In this document: piece by piece, positions 23,785 through 34,201 of the stretch
Layout: each line of letters begins with the position of its first letter
Numbering within the stretch: position 1 is the stretch's first letter
DNA from: Botryotinia globosa
Lineage: Eukaryota; Ascomycota; Leotiomycetes; Helotiales; Sclerotiniaceae
Direction of reading: 5' to 3'
DNA length: 64,000 nt
NCBI GenBank assembly: GCA_014898425.1
Contig: RCSZ01000007.1
Location: forward strand, 1,984,001 to 2,048,000
Program-made: the position numbers and the translations under genes
The notes under the pieces: generated by a model
Seen by the model: only the letters and a program-made list of their open reading frames with translations
Told to the model about the DNA's origin: nothing
Database searches by the model: none

Positions 23785-24972
23785 AGGGGGCTTGGATGGA
23801 TTACTATTCTAGGAGTCATTCAAACACCTGGATATCTTGAATGGTTGATGGTTATGGAGTGAGGAGCAACACAGCCATCTTACACCTTTTAATATGCAGA
23901 ACTTCTCGACAACTCGGAAACTCAGTTCTCACACGGCCGATTTGTTATCGATATGAGGATTTCATTTGCAAGCAAGATGGTTCATAACAAACAGTCCAAC
24001 GCTGAAATATTACATGTTATAACTCAAGCATAATTTCCGAGATTCGACGCTGCCAAACCTTCCGAGATCATCATATCGTATCTAAAGTATATACCGAGAA
24101 GACGCTACATTGAAGCCCTTGAAGGAAGAATATGATTCACGACTGGGGAGGGAATGTCGTTGTGATCAAAACCCTCTAAAACTTGTCTGGGCTGCGGATG
24201 CTTGGTTTTTTCCACGGGGTTTTGAAGAAAGTAGATCGGGCATCGCATATCGAAGGAGGGCACGCAATCATCAAATACGGATGGATGAACTGGCACCACT
24301 ATGCAGCCGTCGGAAACGCTCTCAACAGGCACAATACATCACACGCCTAATCCTTGATACGTCCAAGGTCAAGCTCCTTCCGCTACGAAATCTCAGACGC
24401 GAGCGTGCGCGGTAGTCGGAACTTCTTCGCCATAAACGACACTACAGTTACCATTACTCCTCTGCTATATCTGCAGGTATCATCATAAATAGCCGTATCC
24501 ATAACCAGCACCAAAAATACCCCCCTAGATAATCATGTCATATTGAGTCAAATCAAATCAGACCAGATCATTGTATAAATATTCTGTACGCTTCTCAAAT
24601 AAGGGCCAGCCAGGCTTTCAGGAAAATTGCATGCCTCCTAATACCGTATCCATAACCATAACCAAATCCACATCCATATCGCCATTCCCATCCTTCCTTC
24701 CTCCCAGATAACACTCATGAACACACTCCCATGAAAAAGAAAGGAGATCAAAAAACACCTTCTCATCTGTAACGCAGACTCCCAACCCAATCGATATCCC
24801 GCTCTCCAGATTCTAAACTCCAGACACATAGTCGCTGTGTAGTCGATCGTGTGTGTTCAAACTAAAAGAAAAAGAAATCCTAATGCCAGACTCCTTAGTT
24901 CCCTTTCCCTTTCGCTTTCCCTTTCCCTTCATTTTCTATCATCTCCCCTCTCTGCAATGCTACACCCTCCCA
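23785..24972. other. intergenic region between convergent genes
   Basis: About 1.2 kb between the stop of the Sen15 gene and the stop of the Yippee gene. It contains pyrimidine-rich and CCATATC-type simple sequence near 24650-24700 and 24900-24940. No gene is supported. Confidence 0.5.
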
Positions 24973-25476
24973 CTAACAAACATTACACAACAGCTCCGCC
25001 TCCAGAATATATTTCCCCTCTTTGTATTTTTCGCTAGCCTCATATGCTTTATCGTATTTCCAGCCCACACACTCGTTACAGCGCTTGCAGGTTATATCTC
25101 TGACGATGTGGCGTCCGGTCGTCATGTTTCTTTCTGAGGGGTCGCCGGGGAGGATATTGACGACGGTGCCGAAGAGGTAGGCTTTTCCATGTTGGCCGCG
25201 GAAATTCTGCGGGGGGTTAGTTGGGGATCTTGGATGGGGGGGGTAAGGAAGAGAGGGGAGCTTGGATATAATGTGAGGACTGGAAGTTGTGGACTATGCG
25301 GGAAGTGTGCGGGGTGGATAGATCTAGATATACTGATGGAGAACAGCATAAAGCAGATACAATAGAAAAAAACGAACCCGTGAAATAATCTCTTCGTGCG
25401 TACTCAGATGCGTCTTGCAGCTCTTGCAGCCGTATATCTTATTGCTGGTCAGGTATGTGTTATATGAAAGACCCAT
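24973..25476 (-). CDS. Yippee-family zinc-binding protein
   Basis: Two exons, 25378-25476 and 24973-25206, split by a 171-nt GT-AG intron; the product is 110 residues, the normal Yippee length. Start MGLSYNTYL was preferred to upstream non-ATG extensions because family members begin at this point. The Yippee fold is clear: YGCKSCKTHLSTHEEI with the first CxxC, NFRGQHGKAYLF after the intron, CKRCNECVGW with the second CxxC, and KYKEGKYILE near the end. The four cysteines should hold one zinc ion. Family knowledge: Yippee/Moh1 proteins are small, highly conserved proteins linked to the GID ubiquitin ligase and to stress or quiescence; the precise role in fungi is unsettled. The intron is about three times longer than others in the window. 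Confidence 0.92.
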
Positions 25477-26586
25477 GATTCCGTCTGCTATGGAATCTTT
25501 CTTATTTCTCGAGGTCTTTTCGTTCTTCTCTTGACTTCTGATCTGATCGTGAGGAGACAAGGGAGAAGGAGGAGAAGATGGGGATGTTCTCCGGATTTCG
25601 AGGTTATGTAGATATCTAGGTGAGGACTTGATGCTATTCTTCTCTGCGAGCGATGAATGGTGTAGAATGTAGAATGTAGATAATCGAGAAATGAAAGAGG
25701 CGAAGCAGACGCAGATAGAATTCGTATTTGTATTTGTATTTTATCTAGGAGGTTTCCAAAGCGGTCGGGTCCCGTCAGGCTTTGCTGCCTCTCGTCCGTC
25801 TTGCCTGTTTGGTAGGAAATTACGTCAGGTGGTGCTGGTAAATTGTGTTCAACTGCTGGTCTTGAGTTTGCAGACTTTGATATGTGAGTATATTTTCAGA
25901 GGAGAAGAGGTAAAGTATGTAAACTAGTAAGGATATAGGTATTCGCGGCGGAAATAGGTGAGATGGACAAGTCAAATGTTGACATGAGATGTTTGTCTGT
26001 CGTCTTTATCGTGGGTTCTTATCGCCTTATCCGAATAGCGGTGCGGGTGGTGGGATCTCGCGGGATTTATCGTTTGTTAGCGTGAGGAGTAAAGGGAGAT
26101 AAGTGAATGATCGATCAAATGACCTTTTAGGAGCTAATGACATTCTTTGATATATTAACAATGAGTAATTTTGGGATTTCTTAATTATGATTTGACTTTC
26201 GTTTAGATCAGCTGAGTGATCAATGACAGGTAGGTAGGTATTCAAGCATCTTTCAGAAGGGTTTAGACCCTGTCATGTCTTATTACTTTCAAATTCATTA
26301 TTAAATGCATTCTAAAGCATCTAGAGGGTTCCTCGCTACACTCCTTACAGTCTCTTAGAAAATCACAGCATGAGAGTTCCTATGAAACATGGACTACCAT
26401 TCGTCTAATCCTATGTGCATTCCAACTACGCTCACTAGCTACACAAGCTCACCAGAACCATGATCCCAATATCCAGCCAAATCAAATTCGTCGGTTTCAA
26501 CCCACGGCTATTCCATCAACCCCTAAGCTAAAATATACAAAGAATGAAGATCCCCTGTCGTTACCAAGCTGCACTCCTACTCCCCC
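25477..26586. other. intergenic region
   Basis: About 1.1 kb holding the promoter of the Yippee gene and the 3' end of the ferric-reductase-like gene. It contains two tandem copies of GTAGAATGTAGAAT-like sequence near 25660-25680 and three GTATTT repeats near 25722-25741. No further gene is supported. Confidence 0.45.
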
Positions 26587-28521
26587 CTACCAGGAGAAAG
26601 CTTCTTCTACGAAATCAATATTTCCGTTGTACTGGTTTTTCCTCACTGCGCTCCTCACATCATCACTCAACGCACCACTTCCACACACCGACACTCCCAT
26701 CGCTCCTACTTGATTTTCCATTTCAATTTCCAACAAGGTCTCGATGTTCGGTCTACCAGGGAACATCTGTACGGTAGCCGACGGACTATGAATTTCCTTT
26801 GTCGACCTTGGTCTACTGACGAATAACATAATTCTCAAGACTTCGCGACGCTTATCCATTGCGAGAATGGAGGTCATCCATGGTCTAATCCATTCGAGAT
26901 GTTCGGGCGATTGAATAGTCCAGACGAGAACAATTTTTCTGGCTGCGACGGTTCCATTTGCGTATCCGGCAACGAGGTCTCTTACATGTGGGACTTGATG
27001 AGTGATACCGACTCCTCCGGCAAATAACATGACTGTGCCGTAAGAGTGCATCATATGCATTCCACCGTATGGACCCTCAGCCCAACAGTTGGTATAGAGT
27101 TTTCCATCTGGGGAGGCCTCGGCTTTCTTGAAAAGCTTTTCAGTAAAACCAGTTCGAGCTCGAATGACAAATGACATGCTTGTCTTTTGCATAGCGAGGA
27201 TATCTTGACGGTTCATGGCTAATTTCTCATCTGATAAATCTTCAGCTTCTTCTGACCAAGCGACCGAGAAAGGGTGAGATTGGAATAGTCCGATGGATGG
27301 CATGTAAAGATATGCGTGTTGACCGGGCTTGAATTTCCATGGACGTGCCATATCAACGGTAACACGAACGGCATTTCCTGGAAGAGCTTCCACCAATGTT
27401 CTAGATCCACCCTTTCCGAAGTTTCGGTACGCAACGGTAAGTACTCTATAGACGCGTTCAGTAACCCAAAGGATAATGGCACCCCAGAGAAGTCGTAATT
27501 GTGGGAGTTTAGCTAATTTCAAGTGGTAATAGATGCCGATGATGAAAACGATAACCAGTGCGATGTGAAGGTATTTGAAGATCTCATATGCGGCATGGCG
27601 AATAGGCGAGCTAGCCTGGATCATGATTACAATGGCGGCGATCGTGGCCTACGAGTTTTTAGTACAAGTCTCGATAGTTTTCGACTTTGAAGACAACTTA
27701 CGATGGCACCATACGTGAGCATAGAACTCTTGCCAATCGACGCCCAAACGGCAGACCAACCAAAAGCATGAACTTTGGCGGCAGCCCAAGCAGCAACATG
27801 GGCAATCATTTGAAGGGCTACGATTCTACCAGTCCATCTGTGCAAAAGGTTGAAAGTATCAAAAGAACAGTTGAGCCAGTTGATCAACGGGTTATTTCGG
27901 GCAGCCATAATGAAGAGGGGAATCTAAAAGATAGTTAGCACGTGATGGACATATCAACCCATCGTTCTTCCAACTTACCATGTTAACGACGGCAAGAGTA
28001 CCGGTTCTATTCCTAATTTGCTGGGCTACGGTGGCATATGACTGATCCCAGGTAATGCTAACAGCACAGAACGCAATGTTGGTTCCGAAATAGGCCAAGA
28101 GAAAGGCAAGTTGAAATCTAGTAGGAAGAGTACCGACGTTAATGGCTCTTCCCATTTGGATTTCCCTATTATGTCTCTTGCTCAAGACCGGAGCATAAAG
28201 AACGTGCTTCTTGAATTTCGCAAAGCCGGAAGAGGGAATAGCGAAATATCGTTGTGTCTCGTTGTTGAGTGATGCCATGGTTCGAATGTATTTGACAGAC
28301 TCCATGACCACCCTCCAAACAATCATACCACCGATCAAAGCTGCAAGAACAATAAAAATGTAATCACGAAAATCCTGGTTGAACATTGCGGCTTTGGCTT
28401 TGAGAGCCTGTGCAGCGGGTGTGGTTGCTGTTGTTGAAGAACTTCCTGATGCAGGTGGTGCTTCACCAGCCACTATTTCGACCAGGGCGAGAAGCGCCAC
28501 AAAGAACGAAGAGGAAAACAT
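26587..28521 (-). CDS. ferric reductase-like transmembrane flavocytochrome
   Basis: Three exons: 27979-28521, 27702-27923 and 26587-27648, with 55- and 53-nt introns; 608 residues. A signal peptide is followed by a Ser/Thr-rich extracellular stretch and several membrane spans. Haem-binding histidine pairs with the classic 13-residue spacing are visible: His209/His223 (LLHRWTG...IAHVAAW) and His283/His297 (YLHIALV...IYYH). The FAD-binding motif HPFSVAW lies near residue 378 and an NAD(P)H-binding segment AGGVGITHQVPHV further on; the C-terminal FVEEAFSW is typical. Family knowledge: such proteins pass electrons from cytosolic NADPH through FAD and two haems to Fe(III) or Cu(II) outside the cell, for uptake. 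No iron-uptake partner (oxidase, permease, siderophore genes) lies nearby. A metalloreductase is preferred over an NADPH oxidase because of the HPFS motif context and N-terminal leader. Confidence 0.88.
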
Positions 28522-28987
28522 GATTGTGAAGACTGGACTCAGGTTATAGTAACAGATATTGGAGTTGTATCTGGAGTGTTCGGATCGACGTAATAAAGTC
28601 TATGATGATGGACCGATAAATAAGATTTGATATCCAACCCAGACCAGCCCGAGATGTAAAAATTGGAATACTGTAGCGAGGGGTGAATTCGTTTGTAGTA
28701 GACGATCTTGCGTCGTTAGATATTTCGTGAGTGAATGAGCAGCGAGTGGAGTGGAGTGCAGTGGAGTGCAGGTGGGCGATAGATTCCGTGAATAACCAGA
28801 TTCAAGACAAATAAAATAATGAGAATCGAGCGTCGAGAGTATATCGAAAGATGGAAAGATGGAAAAGTAGAAGGAAGGTAAAGTAAGTGGGTTGAAGGAA
28901 TGAATGTAAATGAAGCAAAATAAAAAATGTTCCAAAAAGGCGTTCGTTATCCAGACGTCGTAGAAGAAAAGATGTTTGTTTGTTTGT

Positions 28988-29029
28988 GTAAAAGGTAAAA
29001 GGTAAAAGGTAAAAGGTAAAAGGTAAAAG
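28988..29029 (+). repeat. 7-bp tandem repeat, six copies
   Basis: GTAAAAG is repeated six times without error, about 470 bp upstream of the ferric-reductase-like start codon. A perfect array suggests recent slippage. Confidence 0.95.
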
Positions 29030-29160
29030 TTGAGAATAAGAAATCTAGAGAAGTCAAATTTGTGGAGGTGGGTGGGAAGGAGATTGAAAATGAATAAAAT
29101 GATTTAATTTTGAAGGCTTGGTTGGCTTTTGCTCGGAATGCTATGCTATTCCCAATGAAA

Positions 29161-29185
29161 TGGATGGATGGATGGATGGATGGAT
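29161..29185 (+). repeat. TGGA tetranucleotide repeat
   Basis: About six copies of TGGA, followed after a short gap by a TTTCC-type run at about 29198-29222. Confidence 0.9.
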
Positions 29186-29576
29186 ACATACATACCTTTC
29201 CCTTCCTTTCCTTTCCTTTCCTCTTGGATATGCACCGCGGGGAAAAATAAATGAATTTGATTTATTAATCCTGGGCGCTTCGAATAGAATCGAAAATATA
29301 AGAGATATTGGTAGGGTAGCGGGCAACGGTATGTGTAGCGTAGAAGTAGGAATACCTACAAATAACTTATAAGACGGCCTTCTAGACAAAGTAGTGTACA
29401 GTAGTCGAATCGAAATCGAGGGATTGTATAAGGAATATGGAATCTAATTCTAGAAAAAACCACTTCAGTGAAAGAGACGAAAATGAAGGATATCTCTAGA
29501 TATGTACCGAGTGAGTTACAACATCTAATCACTCTTTCTCTCTCTCTCTTTCTTTCTCCCTTTCTTTCTCTCTTTC

Positions 29577-29632
29577 TTCCGTACTCTCTCTTCCGTACTC
29601 TCTCTTCCGTACTCTCTCTTCCGTACTCTCTC
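29577..29632 (+). repeat. 14-bp tandem repeat, four perfect copies
   Basis: The unit TTCCGTACTCTCTC occurs four times in a row at the end of a longer pyrimidine (CT/CTTT) tract that begins near 29530. Each unit contains TCCGTACT, close to the TACTCCGTA motif found elsewhere in the window. Confidence 0.95.
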
Positions 29633-32418
29633 TTTGCTTTTCCCTCGTGACTAGCCAGAAGACCAGGGCGGAACGGAAGTCAATATATCAAAAACCTGAC
29701 CTTACAAACTCTTTTCTTCCCCCAAAGCTCGGAATTCACAATTCGAAATTTGAACCATGGATGGGGGTTACAACTTACGGATGATGAGTTTAGCAAGGAT
29801 CCAAGCTGTGTTTGCCTCTTCCAATGTTCAGGACAGGATTGGATGATGTGTGGACGGGGATTGACACACGCGGTACACTTCTTGTTTGGGCTACCGCTGC
29901 AAGGTACAGAAATTCTCTGTCGATAGGCCTTGGCGACCTTGCAGAATTGATTTAGGTACAGTAGTTGTAACTTGTCTTATGTATGGGGTCGACGATGAGA
30001 GGTTTTTAGCGTCAAATCATATGCTTTCTTTTGCCTTGAAAGTTGAGAGTGGATAAAGTTGTGAAAAGGGGAAAGTTGAAGCGAATATCATGCACACAGG
30101 ACTCAGGAAAGGATAGAGAGAGGGCGATGGTAGAAAAAATGGGGATGATGGATTGAGAATCGCCTACTTGGTACAGCCCGCGATTGTCACAAAGATAGCC
30201 TATCGTCTCATCTTTAATCATGTCGTGGATACATGCTTAGGTCTTGGTATGGGTCTACGACTAGGCTGCATGTGGACGGTTCTTAAGGTAGAGAGGAATG
30301 GCCTTGGTCAGAATATGGTGTGCATACGTATTTTGATGTAGCAAGTTTGAGGCATCCGAACCTGACGATCGTGAACGGAATGGGCGAGAGAAGGTTGAAG
30401 GTCCGATAGCTGGTCTCATGTCTAGATGTTAGACGGTAGATAGTGATGATGGTGAGAACTACTCAGTGGAGGTTGGATTACTCGGCATAGTTGTTGTGCC
30501 CTATTGTCATTCACGATACACAGAATGTCGCGGTTATTGCAAGAATTCTCAGCATGCAGATTTATATTGATTAATAGATGAATTGGTAGTATATTTTCCC
30601 AAGTGTTGTGATACTTGGATAGGATGAATGTAAGTGCCGAAGGGTGGGTGGTGACACAGGATGGATGGGATGGCAGTTATTTCTGTTGTTCGTTTCAATA
30701 GCCTCGACTCTCGAGTTAGCTACCATGGTAGATGACGAAGTTTGCATTATCTGTGCCCAAGTAGACCTTTCATCTGTGGCTTAGTAGGTTGGTGTATATA
30801 CTGGCTGTCCACAACCACACCTCTCTAGAGTGTTCACCTAGCAACTAAAGGTCTTTAACTTCCTGGCGCACACTCAGTAAAAATCGAGAGATAGAACAGT
30901 GTAATATACAGAATAAGTACTGATTGGCTCAAATAAGTTTGTAAGTCGGGGTGTAATCCGATCAAGTAGATGTGGAGATTTGCGTTGCGTTTATCGTTTC
31001 AGAAATTCGGAAATATATGCAAGAAGCGAAAGGGGAAGAGAAGGACTTGCTCATAACAGGGGTTCGGTACCGAAAATTAAGGGAGTCAGCACTGAGCAGT
31101 CAAGCAAAAAAGTATGCATCTAGATAGGGTTTGTAGCTGAGAAGGAAGAATAAGCAACCTTCGTAGTAAGAACTTTCTGATTAAGCTCTTCGATTGGATA
31201 AATTCTTCAAGTAGAGAGGCACATTGCATGGTAGTGTCCCAGTGATATTATTCTGCGAAATAATGGTACCCTATTAGATTAGCTCATGCTGGCCCTAATG
31301 TTGGTGGATTAACAGCTTGGCGATGATGAGGATTAAATATCCCGAATGGTCCCTTGCAGTCTTTAAAGATTAATTACATACAGGTTGAGTCTTGACAAAT
31401 TAAATCAGTACAGTATCTCTCTCAGCGCCAAGAGTATCCTCTAGGATTTCGTGGGAATATCGCGATGAAGGCCAGAGACGGTTATCCGTAGGATGAGCCT
31501 CTACATAGCCTTGTAGGTCATCTATCTATCTATCTTGCTTGAGTCTAGAAGTCGAAAGTTGGTGATGCAATCAATAGTTATGATAATCATTCAGCTGGTG
31601 AACGGGTCGGTCCATCGTCCTTGGAATGTATATAGTGAGTGTTATTAGCACCTTACCAACAATTAGCTTTAGCTTTAGGAGATTGTAATCTTTTCGCGCA
31701 TGTATCAATACTCAAAATACAGATAGATCACCAATAATGTACGCCAATCTTTACAATTTCGCAATCACGCATAAAAGTGTTTCTTCCTCCAGAAACCATC
31801 GTGTACCACCCACCACATGCGGAAATCCTCATCGCCTCTTCCTCTGCCCCTTCATTGAAGATTAGCGATCCCTACGAACTCACAAGTCACCAGACAAAAC
31901 AAACGACTAACTGCTGATACATAGGTAGCACCGCATTGCAAGAATCCTTGCGTTCTGTACACCATAGTAAGCCTCACTGCGATTAGACATGATTCCATTT
32001 ATATATATTTGCGATCCAGTCGAACAGGTCAGCCCGTGACTCCTATGAGATCATCTAATTAATCTGTGCCCTCCCTCAATAAGGTTAATGCATCGCAGTA
32101 TGATGTAGTCTTACAAAACAACAGAAGCCCCAAAAAACATTACTGCCTCCCAAACTTTCACGATACATCATCCACCGCACACTAAATTCCCTTGCAAGAA
32201 ATTAACATGCAAGTTGCAACAGCAGCTACTGCAATACATTCCCCAATAGGCAACACACGCCGTAAACAAACAAACAAACAAGCAAACAGTAACATCTAAA
32301 CTCATCCAGGAATGTCATTTCGAACCCTAAATCCATAAAGTCAGGGAAATCCATACAACGACCCTGCCAACATGTTTCAGCAAGATGAATTTTATTCCTT
32401 GTCGACGACATCATATTC

Positions 32419-32466
32419 GTATCCATACCCATATCCATATCCATATCCATATCTATATCTATATCC
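32419..32466 (+). repeat. ATCCAT hexanucleotide repeat
   Basis: About eight imperfect copies of a 6-bp CCATAT/CTATAT unit. It is open in several frames and gives repeat-only peptides, which were not taken as genes. Confidence 0.85.
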
Positions 32467-32815
32467 ACCACTCATATCATTATCCCAATGCAATACGAAC
32501 GATGAAATCTTGCAAATTAATATATTTGAATTTCGTTCGTACTTAGGTATCGACTATCTAGGTATGACGGGTATTCGAGAACTCTGTTCTCCGCAGTCCG
32601 CACGAAGGAGAGACTCAGACAGTAAATACAAGCTCCGATATCCCTAGCAAGGAAGAACTCTTCCTCACCAGCTCCCGAGTCCCTACCTACCCATATATGA
32701 AACCTTCTCTACACAGTCCTCATCCATCATCATATATGCAATACACTCATCCATGATCTATCCCCCTCCACCAACCCAGAAATTCCCACCGTTTTTACAT
32801 CAAAGACCCAGACGA

Positions 32816-32843
32816 CAGCCATGACAGCCATGACAGCCATGAC
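32816..32843 (+). repeat. 9-bp tandem repeat, three copies
   Basis: The unit ATGACAGCC is repeated about three times (GACAGCCATGACAGCCATG...). Confidence 0.85.
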
Positions 32844-32899
32844 AAATGACAAGCACTACATTCCTTGCTCTCTCCAAAACTCAAACCCTAGTCTCCATT

Positions 32900-32915
32900 T
32901 ACTCCGTACGGAGTA
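32900..32915. repeat. perfect 16-bp palindrome
   Basis: TACTCCGTACGGAGTA reads the same on both strands. Sixty-five bases further on, CTCCGTA (32980-32986) and TACGGAG (32990-32996) form the same inverted pair with a 3-bp gap. Such symmetry suits a dimeric binding site or a hairpin; the role is unknown. Confidence 0.9.
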
Positions 32916-33169
32916 CATTTGATTCTAAATCTAAAATTCCGCTCTACAAAAAAAGCCAAGCATTCAGCAACTAACTATGCTCCGTACAATACGGAGTACC
33001 TACTGGTACACACTCAGTCACGACTCACCAGTGCTAAGTCATACATACTCAGTACTCAGTTCAGTATCCGTATACCAACATTCGATAGCGTCTACATGGA
33101 TACCGTATCGAGCGGAGCCTGGGCAGCGCTCGTACTTTCATAATTACATACATACCATCGGGATACAAT

Positions 33170-33202
33170 AATGGAGACGAAATGGAGACGAAATGGAGAC
33201 GA
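33170..33202 (+). repeat. 11-bp tandem repeat, three copies
   Basis: The unit AATGGAGACGA is repeated three times. Confidence 0.9.
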
Positions 33203-34201
33203 CGGAACGGATAATGGATACATAGCTAGAAATAGAACATAACACTGGGGCAAGCTGCAAAAATATTCCAGTAGCGCACACAAGGCAGTTGCATTTCGAG
33301 AGTGGATTGAAGAGGTCCTAAAATATATACTCTTCAATCCAATTTTACAACAACGCAGAGGGGATGAATTTCCAAACTAGATATATTTCGGAGCAGATCG
33401 CCCGCTCACCCGCTCATAAAGTTGGCGGAACAAGTCCTGGAAAAACCTCCGCTGCATTGATGAATGAATGATGATATACTAGATGAGAAATGTCCACAAT
33501 GTAATATACAGTATTAAATTCGGCTCACAAATTCACAGATATATGGTGGGAAAAGTCTTCCTATGTATTGCACAAGTTTGTATTAGAGTATTAAGATATG
33601 CCAGGAAATATCTGTGTTTCCAACAGTGACATTGACACATCCAAATCGCAAAGATCCTTTGCGGCTCCAACCAAGGCTACGCTTTGTCAAATGACGCGTA
33701 ACGCATTCCTCAACACCAATCATATACAAGATAAACTGAGCATTGTACCCAAATCATGATGGCCTTCCTGATCAGCAAAGATCAGGTGGATCCAACCATC
33801 CATATCCACGTGCGCCAAGCCAACCTCAGACACCTATGCTTTCATGTCCATTCCGCATGCAAATACTTTTTCATACATTATTCGTCGCATCGTCGTCCTA
33901 TGGAGGACTCGTGTTGCCTTTTGGCAATAATACCCGTTTTCTGGCAATCTGATGATCTAAATGCCAAATGCTCGTCTCATCATGGGCAGAACATGAATGA
34001 TGCCGATGACACAGCTTCTTCTATTGAGACTCCACGTTACACTTTCCCAAAAGCTTCTCAATAGCTAATAGATAAGTAAGAGCAATCTTCGTCTGCTCTG
34101 TTGTTCTCTAAATCCATAGTCGTTGCATGAAACATCATCGTTTTGAGAGGCAACAATTCCCCATTTAGCTATGTAGAGAAATAGCCGATGTGTATGCCGT
34201 C

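Larger units (their letters stand above)
28522..34201. other. 5.7 kb gene desert with simple repeats
   Basis: No coding gene can be supported between the ferric-reductase start and the next gene's stop. The interval contains many short tandem arrays (listed separately), inverted TACTCCGTA elements near 32900-33000, and long stretches of unique sequence. It may hold a long 5' leader, upstream regulatory DNA or a non-coding transcript; the sequence alone does not decide. Confidence 0.5.

Noticed and set aside
30900..31750. Search for tRNA-like A and B boxes in the gene desert, including GGTTCGG near 31064
   Set aside because: No matching A box or cloverleaf arms at the required distance could be found.
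33743..34064. Overlapping frames, one beginning YPNHDGLPDQQRSGGSN
   Set aside because: The Pro/Gln-rich start looked transcription-factor-like, but there is no ATG, no finger motif follows in any frame, and no splice chain could be built.
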